Shown here: piece after piece, positions 36,238 to 44,634 of the stretch
Numbering within the stretch: position 1 is the first letter of the stretch
How the letters are laid out: each line of letters starts with the position of its first letter
Position numbers and translations under genes: made by a program
Notes under the pieces: generated by a model
Told to the model about the DNA's origin: nothing
The model's input: only the letters and a program-made list of their open reading frames with translations
The model's database searches: none
Assembly (NCBI RefSeq): GCF_026340305.1
Contig: NZ_JAPEPI010000001.1
Span: 2,170,001-2,234,000 of the forward strand
Source of the DNA: Streptomyces sp. NBC_01381
GTDB taxonomy: Bacteria; Actinomycetota; Actinomycetes; Streptomycetales; Streptomycetaceae
Length of the DNA: 64,000 bases
Direction of reading: 5' to 3'

Positions 36238-37245
36238 ATGGTCATGCCGGGTGATCCTCGACGCATGCGACCCGTACATGTCTGCCTGGCCGTTCTCGTC
36301 GCCGCCGTATGGGGCGTCAATTTCGTCGTCATCGAGGTGGGGCTCGACCACTTCCCGCCGCTGCTCTTCTCCGCCCTGCGCTTCCTGGTGGCCGCGCTGC
36401 CAGCGGTCTTCTTCGTGGGGCCGCCCAAGGTCGCCTGGTGGATTCTGGCCGTCGGACTCGTCCTCGGGGTCGCCAAGTTCGGTCTGCTCTTCATCGGCAT
36501 GGACGCGGGGATGCCGGCCGGCATGTCGTCCCTCGTGCTGCAGATCCAGGCGGTGTTCACGGCCGTCTTCGCCTTCGCGGTGCTCGGCGAACGGCCGGGC
36601 GGCATACGCCTGTTGGGGATGATCGTCGCCCTGACGGGCATCGGAGTCGCGGCCGTCGACGAGGGCGGCTCCGGCACGCTCACGGCCTTCGCGCTGCTCA
36701 TCGCGGCGGCGGCCTGCTGGGGCGCCTCCAACGTCCTGACCCGCAAGGCGTCCCCGCCCGACGCCCTCAACTTCATGGTGTGGGTGAGCACGGTCCCGGT
36801 GCTGCCGCTGCTCGGCCTCTCCCTCCTCTTCGAGGGCCCTTCGCGGGACCTCGAAGCCCTCGGCTCCCTCGACTGGCAGGGCGCCGGGATCATCGTCTAC
36901 GTCGCCTGGATCACCACGGTCTTCGGCTTCGGCGCCTGGGGCTACCTGCTGCGCCGCCACCCGGCCTCCACCGTGGCGCCCTTCTCCCTCCTGGTCCCGG
37001 TGTTCGGCATGTCGGCGGCCGCGCTGGTACTCGGCGAGTCGGTGAGCGGACTCGGGTGGTGCGCGGCGGCGCTGCTCGTGTGCGGGGTCGGCCTGACGTC
37101 CTTCGCCGGCGTCAGGCCGCGCGGTTCAGGAGCCGGGACAGGAACTCCCGCCCAGGACCGAGCAGTTCGGGCAGCGGAGCCGCTGCCTCGTACCACCGCT
37201 TCTCGTACTCCCAGCACAGCCACCCGTCCCGGTGCTCCCCGCTGA
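36238..37245 (+). CDS. EamA-family transporter with extended C terminus
   Basis: The 335-residue membrane protein has about ten spans in two EamA repeats (WGVNFVVIEVGL early; GASNVLTRKA opening the second repeat), typical of drug/metabolite transporters that export amino acids or metabolites. The family part ends around LTSFAGVRP (near 37115). The following roughly 43 residues are Arg/Pro/Thr-rich and lie opposite the last 134 bp of the convergent isomerase gene, so the native stop may have been lost. ATG 36265 is an alternative start. The LysR gene next door is the likely regulator. Confidence 0.85.
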   Translation: MVMPGDPRRMRPVHVCLAVLVAAVWGVNFVVIEVGLDHFPPLLFSALRFLVAALPAVFFVGPPKVAWWILAVGLVLGVAKFGLLFIGMDAGMPAGMSSLVLQIQAVFTAVFAFAVLGERPGGIRLLGMIVALTGIGVAAVDEGGSGTLTAFALLIAAAACWGASNVLTRKASPPDALNFMVWVSTVPVLPLLGLSLLFEGPSRDLEALGSLDWQGAGIIVYVAWITTVFGFGAWGYLLRRHPASTVAPFSLLVPVFGMSAAALVLGESVSGLGWCAAALLVCGVGLTSFAGVRPRGSGAGTGTPAQDRAVRAAEPLPRTTASRTPSTATRPGAPR

Positions 37246-37915
37246 GCAGCACGTCCACGCACTCGGCGAGCGGCAGCACGCCATCGCCGAGCGCGAGCGG
37301 CGTCGTGTCCTGTGCGGACGCGATGTCCTTCACCTGTACGTAGCCGAGGTACGGGGAGAGGGCCGCGTAGCTGTCGGCGGGGGACTCGCCGCCGAGCCAG
37401 GTGTGCATCAGGTCCCACAGGGCGCCCGCGTTGCGATGCCCGACGGCACCGAGGACGCGGGTCGCCGCGGCTCCCGTGCGGTGCGAGTCGTGGGTCTCCA
37501 GGAGGATGCGTACGCCGAAGTCCGCGGCGTACTCGGCCGCGGTGCCGAGCCGCCGGGCGGCCGTCGCGTCGGCCTCTTCGGCGCTCTGCTCGGTGCCGCC
37601 GCCGGGGAAGACGCGGATGAAGGGGGCGCCCAGATCGCGGGCGAGGGTGAGCAGCGTACGCATCTCGTCGAGCACGGGTCCGTCCTCGCCGGGCGCGGCC
37701 ACGCGCGCGTACCCGGCGATGCCGACGATCTCCACGCCCGCGTCCTTGAACCGGGCGGCCGCGTCGGCGCGTTCGGTGAGCCCGATCCCCGGATGGACCG
37801 GCTCCTCGGGATGCGCGCGCAGCTCGACGCCGTGGAAGCCGTGGGTGGTGGCGAGACGCAGCACGTCGGCGAGGGGGAGTCCGGGCACGCCGAGGGTGGA
37901 GAAGGCGAGTTTCAT
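37112..37915 (-). CDS. TIM-barrel sugar phosphate isomerase/epimerase
   Basis: The 267-residue protein is an AP-endonuclease-2-like TIM barrel. It begins MKLAFSTLGVPGLPL and has metal-ligand candidates in FHGVELRAHP, ILLETHDSH, LWDLMHTW and VQVKDI, and a late WEYEKRW. Such enzymes interconvert keto or hydroxy sugars, but the substrate cannot be assigned. It overlaps the upstream MarR-GNAT gene by 4 bp (coupled translation) and its 3' end is antisense to the EamA tail. Confidence 0.82.
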   Translation of the reverse strand: MKLAFSTLGVPGLPLADVLRLATTHGFHGVELRAHPEEPVHPGIGLTERADAAARFKDAGVEIVGIAGYARVAAPGEDGPVLDEMRTLLTLARDLGAPFIRVFPGGGTEQSAEEADATAARRLGTAAEYAADFGVRILLETHDSHRTGAAATRVLGAVGHRNAGALWDLMHTWLGGESPADSYAALSPYLGYVQVKDIASAQDTTPLALGDGVLPLAECVDVLLSGEHRDGWLCWEYEKRWYEAAAPLPELLGPGREFLSRLLNRAA

Positions 37916-38874
37916 GACGCCGACCCTAGATGCAGGTGCCAGTCCTGCCCCATGAGATCGGCACCGAACGAGCGGTGGGGCTTCTCCTCGGCAAGGACGA
38001 AGCCGTGCCGCTGGTAGATGGCGCGGGCGGCGCGCAGGACGTCATTGGTCCACAGGGTCATCTCGCGATAGCCGACCCCGCGGGCGAACTCGACGCAGGC
38101 GTCGACCAGTTGATCACCGATGCCGCGCCCCCGCGCGTCCGGTTCGACGAGCAGCAGCCGCAGCCGCGCGGTCCCCGGCGCCTCGTCGCGTACGCACATC
38201 ACACTGCCCACGGGCCGCCCGTCGAGCTCGGCGATCCATACCCGCTCCAGGTGCGGATCGTGATCCTCCGCGAAGTCGGCGACGATCCGCGCGACCAGGC
38301 CTTCGTAGTCGGTGTTCCAGCCGAACTCGGCGGCGTACAGAGCGGCGTTGCGCTGCACGATCCATCCGAGGTCACCGGGAGCGGGCTCACGGAGCAGCGG
38401 GCGCGAGACCGCGGCCCCGCCCTCGCCCTCGCCCTCGCCCTTGCTCAGGATCTCCCGCACGGTGCGCATCGCGGTGGCGAGGCGGGGCCGCTCGGCGGCC
38501 GGGACACCCGAGAGCAGCGAGCCGATGGCTTCCGTGGACCGCTCGTCGAGGAGCCCTGCGGTCTCCCGCCCCCGCGCGGTGAGCGTGATGCGCTGCCGCC
38601 GCGGATCACGCGCGGAGGGCGCGCGCTCGACGATCCCGTCCTTCTCCAGCTTGCCGAGCAGACGGCTCAAGTACCCGGCGTCGAGGGAGAGTTCGGAACG
38701 CAGGTCGGCCGCGTCGAGATGGGAGGCGTGGGCCAGCTCGTAGAGGACGCGGGCCTCGGTGAGGGTGTACGGGACGTAGAGCTGACGGCTGTAGTCGAGA
38801 GCGCCGATCAGATTCGTGTAGAAGCGGTTGAAGGCGCGGATCTCATGGATGGGCGTATCGGAGGCGTGGGCCAT
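37912..38874 (-). CDS. MarR regulator fused to GNAT acetyltransferase
   Basis: The 320-residue protein joins a MarR winged helix (about 10-150; HLDAADLRSELSLDAGYLSRLLGKLEKDG region) to a GNAT acetyltransferase (about 170-318; VEPDARGRGIGDQLVDACVEFAR is the acetyl-CoA loop). Such MarR-GNAT fusions are known in actinobacteria, but the acetyl acceptor is not. Its translation is probably coupled to the isomerase. It could be a single-protein sensor-effector, or regulate its own operon. Confidence 0.88.
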   Translation of the reverse strand: MAHASDTPIHEIRAFNRFYTNLIGALDYSRQLYVPYTLTEARVLYELAHASHLDAADLRSELSLDAGYLSRLLGKLEKDGIVERAPSARDPRRQRITLTARGRETAGLLDERSTEAIGSLLSGVPAAERPRLATAMRTVREILSKGEGEGEGGAAVSRPLLREPAPGDLGWIVQRNAALYAAEFGWNTDYEGLVARIVADFAEDHDPHLERVWIAELDGRPVGSVMCVRDEAPGTARLRLLLVEPDARGRGIGDQLVDACVEFARGVGYREMTLWTNDVLRAARAIYQRHGFVLAEEKPHRSFGADLMGQDWHLHLGSAS

Positions 38875-38979
38875 CGCGGTTCACTCCGGGTCATCGGGAC
38901 GGGTCACCTTTGACTGAGTCAACGGTACGCCGCGTCGCCCATGACCGCCATGCCTTGCCAACGGCCGTGCCTGTCCGGC

Positions 38980-39789
38980 TCAGAGGCGGCGGCAGTGGAA
39001 GATGCCCCAGCGCAGCTGCCCTCGGTGCGCCGCGTCCACCCACAAGGACAGGCTGTTCAGCAGTGTCTCGACGTAGTCGGGGCTGATGACGGTGCGCAAT
39101 TCCTGTTCGCGTTTGTGGGTCTCCTCGATGAGGCGCTCATAGTGGTTGCCCATCTGCTCGCTGAGATCGTCGAAGTCGACCTGCGACATGCCGAGCCCGC
39201 AGAGCGATCGCCGGTAGAAGTCCGGCGTGGCCAACTCATCAACCCCCAGTCGGGCCACGGCGGGGCGCAGCGTCCGGGCCGAGGTGCCCTCGTCGGCCAT
39301 CAGGTCGGTGAAGACCAGGGCTCCTCCCGGCTTGAGGACACGCACGGCCTCAGCCAGGGTGCGTGTGCGGTCCGGGCTGTGACAGAAGGCTTCCTGGGAC
39401 CAGACGACATCGAAGCGGCCGTCCTCATAGGGGATGTCCTGGAACGTTTCCGTGACCACCTCGATGAGGCGGTCAAGCCCACGCTCGGTGTTGACGGCGC
39501 GGTGGCGTCGGTTCTGCGTCTCGCTGATGTTCAGGGCGGTGATCTGGCAGCCGAAGCCGGCGGCCAGGTGGCGGGCGGGACCGCCGTAACCGGACCCCAT
39601 GTCCAGCACGGCGGCCTCGGGCGTGAGGAGGTCGGCCACCTTGTCGGCCACCCGCTCCACCGTGCGGCGAGAGGCGTCCGCGACCGCCTCGCCCGCCTGC
39701 GTGTAGATGCCGGTGTGGATGTCTTCGCCGCCCCAGACATAGGCGTAGAACGCGTCGACGTCGCTGGTCTCGTAGTAGTCGCGGGCCAT
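38980..39789 (-). CDS. SAM-dependent methyltransferase, GSMT/SDMT-like
   Basis: The start is taken at ATG 39789 (MARDYYETSDVDAFYAYVWG) because a GAGGCGAGGAC site precedes it; the upstream 39 codons look non-coding. The 269-residue protein is a class I SAM methyltransferase with VLDMGSGYGGPARHLA (motif I) and IPYEDGRFDVVWSQEAFCHS (motif II/III). The N-terminal DYYET...GGEDIHTGIY pattern is shared with glycine/sarcosine and dimethylglycine N-methyltransferases. An osmoprotectant role is possible; another small-molecule methylation is equally possible, and I do not see a partner gene. Confidence 0.82.
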   Translation of the reverse strand: MARDYYETSDVDAFYAYVWGGEDIHTGIYTQAGEAVADASRRTVERVADKVADLLTPEAAVLDMGSGYGGPARHLAAGFGCQITALNISETQNRRHRAVNTERGLDRLIEVVTETFQDIPYEDGRFDVVWSQEAFCHSPDRTRTLAEAVRVLKPGGALVFTDLMADEGTSARTLRPAVARLGVDELATPDFYRRSLCGLGMSQVDFDDLSEQMGNHYERLIEETHKREQELRTVISPDYVETLLNSLSLWVDAAHRGQLRWGIFHCRRL

Positions 39790-39921
39790 GTCCTCGCCTC
39801 GCGAACCGCCGTGGTACGGCATGGATCTGCCTCCGTTGCTCGCCGACGCAGGGGGAGTCAGTCTCACGACCGTGCCACCTGCCTGCATAGAGGCCGAATG
39901 AGCCATGGGCTGGGCGCCGCG

Positions 39922-40164
39922 TCACCGCATACGGATGCGGACCACGCCGTAGCTCCCGATCCTGGTCGGGCGGCGGTGGACGGTGCAGACGCTGTCCTCG
40001 GTGTCGATGATCACGTAGAGGGGGATGCCGCATTCCGCATAGAGGCGGACCTTCTTGGCGAAGCCGTTGTCCCGGCTGCTCTGCGAGACGACCTCGATGA
40101 CCGCCTCCAGACTGTGCCACTCGAAGCGGCCTCGGCTGTTTCGGATGTCGGCGACATCGAGGCC
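39922..40164 (-). pseudogene. 3' fragment of a Uma2-family gene
   Basis: About 80 codons directly after the LacI stop, and in the same frame, encode the C-terminal core of a Uma2 (DUF820, PD-(D/E)XK-like) protein: VADIRN, a SLEAVIEVVSQSSRDNG core and KVRLYAECGIPLYVIIDT, ending RIRMR and TGA at 39922-39924. The N-terminal two thirds and any start codon are missing. The same core order is in the intact Uma2 protein at 44635. It is a remnant, probably left by the event that placed the LacI gene here. Confidence 0.72.
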
Positions 40165-41223
40165 TCACCGACACGGCGGCGCCGTGGACCCCCGCACCAT
40201 CAGCTCCGCCCCGATCGTCGCCACGCCCCCCGGCGGCGGCTCCTCCGCGCCCGTGGCCAGGCGGCCCGCGCGTGCGCCCGCCTCGTGCAGCGGCAGTCGT
40301 ACGGTCGTCAGGGCGGGGACGGCGTCGATCGAGAAGGGCAGGTCGTCGAAGCCCGCCACCGAGATGTCCTGCGGGATGCGCAGTCCGCGGTCGCGCAGGG
40401 CGGCGGCCGCGCCCAGGGCGACCGTGTCGTTGGCGGCCACGATCGCCGTCAAGTCCGGGGCGCGGCGCAGGAGTTCGAGGGTGGCCTCGTAGCCGGACCG
40501 GCGGGTGTAGGGGCCGTGGACGGTCAGCTCGTCCTGGTCGCCGTGGTCCGCGGCGGACGCCGCGAGCGCCTCCCGGTGGCCCTCCAGGCGGTGCCGGGTC
40601 GTCGTCCGCTCCATCGGGCCCGCCACGTATCCGATCCTGCGGTGCCCCAGGGTCAGCAGGTGCTCGGTGAGCCGCCTGCCGCCGTTGCGGTTGTCGAAGG
40701 TGAGGGTGGCGGTCGCCGCGTCGGTGTCCGCGAGCGGCGGCCGTCCGCACAGCACGATCCGGGTGCCCGCGTCCGCCAGGCGCGCCAGCTTCGCGGAGAC
40801 CGCGGCCGCGTGGTCGGGGTCTTCGAGGGCGCCGCCGGTCAGCACGACCGCGGCGGCGCGCTGCCGCTGGAGGAGGGTGAGGTAGGTGAGCTCGCGCTCG
40901 GGGGAGCCGCCGGTGTTGCAGACCACCGCCATCCGCTCGCCGCCCGCGCGCCCGCCGGGACCGCCGATCTCGGACTGGACCGCGCCCGCCATGATCCCGA
41001 AGAAGGGGTCGGCGATGTCGTTCACCAGGATGCCGACCAGGTCGGACGTGGCCGCGGCGAGCGAGCTCGCCGGTCCGTTGAGGACGTAGTCGAGGTCGTC
41101 CACGGCGCGCAGGACGCGCTCCCGGGTGGCCGCGGCCACCGGGTAGTTGCCGTTCAGCACGCGGGAGACGGTAGCGGGGGAGACCTGGGCGCGGGCCGCC
41201 ACGTCCGCCAGGGTCACGGTCAT
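40165..41223 (-). CDS. LacI-family transcriptional regulator
   Basis: The 352-residue protein has a LacI helix-turn-helix (LADVAARAQVSPATVSRVLNG at the start) and a periplasmic-binding-like sensor domain with VGILVNDIADPFFG and GFDDLPFSIDAVPALTTVR. It is divergent from the Gfo/Idh operon, so it is its likely repressor. The inducer is presumably a sugar or polyol. It ends immediately before the Uma2 remnant. Confidence 0.92.
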   Translation of the reverse strand: MTVTLADVAARAQVSPATVSRVLNGNYPVAAATRERVLRAVDDLDYVLNGPASSLAAATSDLVGILVNDIADPFFGIMAGAVQSEIGGPGGRAGGERMAVVCNTGGSPERELTYLTLLQRQRAAAVVLTGGALEDPDHAAAVSAKLARLADAGTRIVLCGRPPLADTDAATATLTFDNRNGGRRLTEHLLTLGHRRIGYVAGPMERTTTRHRLEGHREALAASAADHGDQDELTVHGPYTRRSGYEATLELLRRAPDLTAIVAANDTVALGAAAALRDRGLRIPQDISVAGFDDLPFSIDAVPALTTVRLPLHEAGARAGRLATGAEEPPPGGVATIGAELMVRGSTAPPCR

Positions 41224-41300
41224 CTCGTCGTCCTCCGGTCGCGGCTCTGGTCCGAAGCACTTGTCCGAACCTTGTGCGGCAGGCTAGCTTCTCCTTGTGT

Positions 41301-41314
41301 AGAAAGCGCTTGCT
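41301..41314. promoter_or_regulatory. LacI-type operator candidate AGAAAGCGCTTGCT
   Basis: The 14-mer has the AAGCGCTT core and near-symmetric flanks expected for LacI-family operators. It is 31 bp before GTG 41345 of the oxidoreductase gene, in the divergent promoter region. Confidence 0.6.
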
Positions 41315-41344
41315 ATGCGCCTACGTGCGTACGGAGGGACTGCT

Positions 41345-42520
41345 GTGACTCGTAAGACGGTGCGCATCGCCATGAACGGTGTGACGGGACGCATGGGCTA
41401 CCGCCAGCACCTGGTCCGCTCGCTCCTGGCCCTGCGTGAGCAGGGCGGGCTCGCCCTGGGTGACGCCGAGGGCACGGTGCTGTGGCCCGAGCCCGTCCTG
41501 GTGGGCCGCAGAGAGCACGCACTGCGGGAGATCGCCGAGCGGCACGGACTTGACGCCGGGGCGAACGTCTCGACGGACCTGGACGCGGTCCTCGCCGACC
41601 CCACCATCGACATCTACTTCGACGCGCAGGTCACCTCGGCGCGCGAGACCGCCGTCAAGCGGGCGATCGCCGCAGGCAAGCACGTCTACACGGAGAAGCC
41701 CAGCGCCACGGGCCTGTCCGGCGCCCTCGAACTCGCCGCCCTCGCCAAGGCCGCCGGCATCAAGCACGGCGTCGTACAGGACAAGCTCTTTCTGCCGGGC
41801 CTGCTGAAGCTGAAGCGGCTGATCGACGGCGGCTTCTTCGGCCGGATCCTGTCCATCCGGGGCGAGTTCGGCTACTGGGTCTTCGAGGGCGACTGGCAGA
41901 GCGCCCAGCGCCCGTCCTGGAACTACCGCACCGAGGACGGCGGCGGCATCGTCGTCGACATGTTCCCGCACTGGGAGTACGTCCTGCACGAGCTGTTCGG
42001 CCGCGTACGCAGCGTCCAGGCGCTGACCGCGACCCACATCCCGCAGCGCTGGGACGAGCAGAACAAGCCCTACGGCGCCACGGCGGACGACTCGGCGTAC
42101 GGCATCTTCGAACTCGAAGGCGGCGCGATCGCGCAGATCAACTCCTCCTGGACGGTCCGCGTCAACCGCGACGAACTCGTCGAGTTCCAGGTCGACGGCA
42201 CCGAGGGCTCGGCCGTCGCGGGCCTGCGCAACTGCCGCGTACAGCACCGCGCCACGACCCCCAAGCCGGTCTGGAACCCGGACCTGCCCGTCACGCACTC
42301 CTTCCGCGACGAGTGGCAGGAGGTCCCCGACAACCAAGGGCCCGACGGATACGACAACGGATTCAAGGCGCAGTGGGAGCTGTTCCTGAAGCACGTGTAC
42401 GCCGACGCGCCCTACCACTGGGACCTGCACGCGGGCGCACGCGGCGTGCAGCTCGCCGAGCTGGGCCTGAAGTCCTCCGCGGAGGGCCGCCGCATCGACG
42501 TACCGGAGATCGCCCAGTGA
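41345..42520 (+). CDS. Gfo/Idh/MocA-family oxidoreductase
   Basis: I place the start at GTG 41345 (after a GGAGGGA site), not the earlier ATG at 41315. The 391-residue protein has an N-terminal Rossmann fold (VRIAMNGVTGRMGYRQH) and the EKPSATGL cofactor/substrate loop typical of Gfo/Idh/MocA NAD(P)-dependent sugar dehydrogenases. The C-terminal part is the alpha/beta substrate domain. It is the first gene of a LacI-controlled operon with a DUF993 aldolase-like protein and an isomerase. It probably oxidises a sugar or inositol-like polyol. Confidence 0.88.
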   Translation: MTRKTVRIAMNGVTGRMGYRQHLVRSLLALREQGGLALGDAEGTVLWPEPVLVGRREHALREIAERHGLDAGANVSTDLDAVLADPTIDIYFDAQVTSARETAVKRAIAAGKHVYTEKPSATGLSGALELAALAKAAGIKHGVVQDKLFLPGLLKLKRLIDGGFFGRILSIRGEFGYWVFEGDWQSAQRPSWNYRTEDGGGIVVDMFPHWEYVLHELFGRVRSVQALTATHIPQRWDEQNKPYGATADDSAYGIFELEGGAIAQINSSWTVRVNRDELVEFQVDGTEGSAVAGLRNCRVQHRATTPKPVWNPDLPVTHSFRDEWQEVPDNQGPDGYDNGFKAQWELFLKHVYADAPYHWDLHAGARGVQLAELGLKSSAEGRRIDVPEIAQ

Positions 42521-43680
42521 CGCTCCTGCTGCCGCGCGCGGACGGCACCGCGTACGCGTACGAGCCCCTTGGCGCCCCCCTGTCCCTGGCGCCCGGCGGC
42601 CCGCCCCTCACCTCCCGCACGGTCTTCTCGGCGGCCCATGTGGTGGCGGACCCGTACGCCGACGTCTCCCCGGACTCCCCGGCGGCCGTCGACTGGGACG
42701 CCACCCTGGCCTTCCGCCGCCACCTGTGGGCGCAGGGCCTCGGGGTCGCCGAGGCGATGGACACCGCACAGCGCGGCATGGGCCTGGACTGGACGGGCGC
42801 GGCGGAACTGATCAGACGCTCGGCGGCGGAGGCGAAGTCGGTGGGCGGCGCCATCGCCTGCGGCGCGGGGACGGACCAACTGGCTGATCCCGCAGACCTG
42901 TTGACGGTCCGTTCCGCGTACGAGGAGCAGCTGGCCGTGGTCGAGTCGACCGGCGCACAGGTGATCCTGATGGCCTCGCGGGCGCTGGCGGCAGCCGCGA
43001 AGTCGCCCGACGACTATCTCGAGACATACGGCCACCTCCTGCGCCAGGCGAGCGAGCCGGTGATCCTGCACTGGCTCGGCCCGATGTTCGACCCGGCGCT
43101 GACCGGCTACTGGGGCAGCGAGGACCTGGACGCGGCGACCGACACCTTCCTGGAGGTCATCGCCGCGCACCCCGACAAGGTCGACGGCATCAAGATCTCC
43201 CTCCTGGACCCTCAGCGCGAGATCGCCCTGCGCCGCCGCCTCCCGAACGGCGTCCGCTGCTACACGGGCGACGACTTCAACTACCCCGAACTGATCGCGG
43301 GCGACGACCAGGGCTTCAGCCACGCCCTGCTCGGCATCTTCGACCCGCTGGCACCGCTGGCGGCGCGGGCGGTGCGCGCGCTGGACACGGGCGACACGAA
43401 GGCGTTCCGCGCCCACCTGGACCCCACGGTCGACCTCTCCCGCCACCTCTTCGCGGCGCCCACCCGCTTCTACAAGACGGGCGTGGTGTTCCTGGCATGG
43501 CTGGCGGGCCACCAGGAGCACTTCACGATGGTGGGCGGCCTGCAGTCGGCGCGCTCGCTGCCGCATCTGGCCCGCGCCTACGAACTGGCGGACGGCCTGG
43601 GCCTGTTCCCGGACCCGGCGGTCGCCGAGTCCCGGATGAAATCCCTGCTGACGGTGTACGGAGTCGCCCCATGCCAGTAA
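42517..43680 (+). CDS. DUF993 protein (dihydrodipicolinate-synthase-like)
   Basis: The 387-residue protein starts at GTG 42517, overlapping the upstream stop by 4 bp. It belongs to DUF993, a TIM-barrel class I aldolase-like group; the central KVDGIKISLLD block carries the candidate Schiff-base lysine, and LHWLGPMFDPALTGYWG and FYKTGVVFLAW are family blocks. No activity is known to me; an aldolase or dehydratase step on a keto-sugar is a reasonable guess given the flanking dehydrogenase and isomerase. It overlaps the next gene by 10 bp. Confidence 0.82.
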   Translation: MTLLLPRADGTAYAYEPLGAPLSLAPGGPPLTSRTVFSAAHVVADPYADVSPDSPAAVDWDATLAFRRHLWAQGLGVAEAMDTAQRGMGLDWTGAAELIRRSAAEAKSVGGAIACGAGTDQLADPADLLTVRSAYEEQLAVVESTGAQVILMASRALAAAAKSPDDYLETYGHLLRQASEPVILHWLGPMFDPALTGYWGSEDLDAATDTFLEVIAAHPDKVDGIKISLLDPQREIALRRRLPNGVRCYTGDDFNYPELIAGDDQGFSHALLGIFDPLAPLAARAVRALDTGDTKAFRAHLDPTVDLSRHLFAAPTRFYKTGVVFLAWLAGHQEHFTMVGGLQSARSLPHLARAYELADGLGLFPDPAVAESRMKSLLTVYGVAPCQ

Positions 43681-44519
43681 CGCCTGCGGTGAGCGAGGAA
43701 CTCGCGCGCTTCTCCATCAACCAGATGACGGTGAAGCAGCTGTCGTTGCCGGAACTGGTGAGCGCGTGCGGGGAGTTGGGAATCCCCGGGGTCGGCCTCT
43801 GGCGCGAACCGGTGGCGGCCTACGGCCTGGAGCGGACCGCCAGGCTGATGCGTGACGCGGGCCTGTCCGTGACGACGCTCTGCCGGGGCGGTTTCCTCAC
43901 GGCGATCGACCCGCACGCGCGCGTGGCGGCGATCGAGGACAACAAGGCGGCGATCGACGAGGCGGCGACGCTGGGGACGCGGACGCTGGTCCTGGTCTCC
44001 GGCGGCCTGCCGCCGGACTCGAAGGACCTGCGAGGGGCACGCGAACGCATCGCCGACGCGCTGGCGGAGCTCGCCCCGTACGCGGCGGTGCGGGGCGTCC
44101 GCCTGGCGATCGAGCCACTCCACCCGATGTTCGCGTCCGACCGCTGCGTGGTGTCCACCCTGGCGCAGGCGCTGGACCTGGCGGAGCGGTTTCCCGCGTC
44201 GCAGGTGGGGGTGTGCGTGGACACGTACCACGTCTGGTGGGACGACGAGGCCCCCGCCGGAATCGCCCGCGCGGGCGCGGCGGGCCGCCTGCACGCCTTC
44301 CAACTGGCGGACTGGGTGACGCCATTGCCCGAGGGCGTCCTGAACGGCCGCGGGCAGCTGGGGGACGGTGTGATCGACATGCGGGAGTGGCGGGGGTACG
44401 TGGAGCGGGCGGGGTACGCGGGCCCGGTGGAGGTGGAGTTGTTCAACGAGACCCTGTGGGCGAGGGAGGGGAGGGAACTCCTGTCGGAGACGGCTACGCG
44501 GTACGTGGCGTATGCCTGA
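43671..44519 (+). CDS. TIM-barrel sugar phosphate isomerase/epimerase
   Basis: This 282-residue AP-endonuclease-2 family protein starts at ATG 43671, 10 bp before the DUF993 stop, so the three genes form one transcript. Metal-site residues are in GIPGVGLWREP, LAIEPLHPMF, GVCVDTYHVWWD and AFQLADW, and VEVELFNE near the end. It probably isomerises or epimerises the product of the upstream enzymes. The exact substrate is unknown. Confidence 0.86.
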   Translation: MPVTPAVSEELARFSINQMTVKQLSLPELVSACGELGIPGVGLWREPVAAYGLERTARLMRDAGLSVTTLCRGGFLTAIDPHARVAAIEDNKAAIDEAATLGTRTLVLVSGGLPPDSKDLRGARERIADALAELAPYAAVRGVRLAIEPLHPMFASDRCVVSTLAQALDLAERFPASQVGVCVDTYHVWWDDEAPAGIARAGAAGRLHAFQLADWVTPLPEGVLNGRGQLGDGVIDMREWRGYVERAGYAGPVEVELFNETLWAREGRELLSETATRYVAYA

Positions 44520-44634
44520 CGGGGACGCGGCGGGTCAACGTCTTGGCAGGTCGCACTCACTTCGGGTGACGGTACCGTCGTACAAGAGACCGCGACGCGC
44601 ACCGGCGTCCAGACTCGCGCCCATGGGAGCAGTG

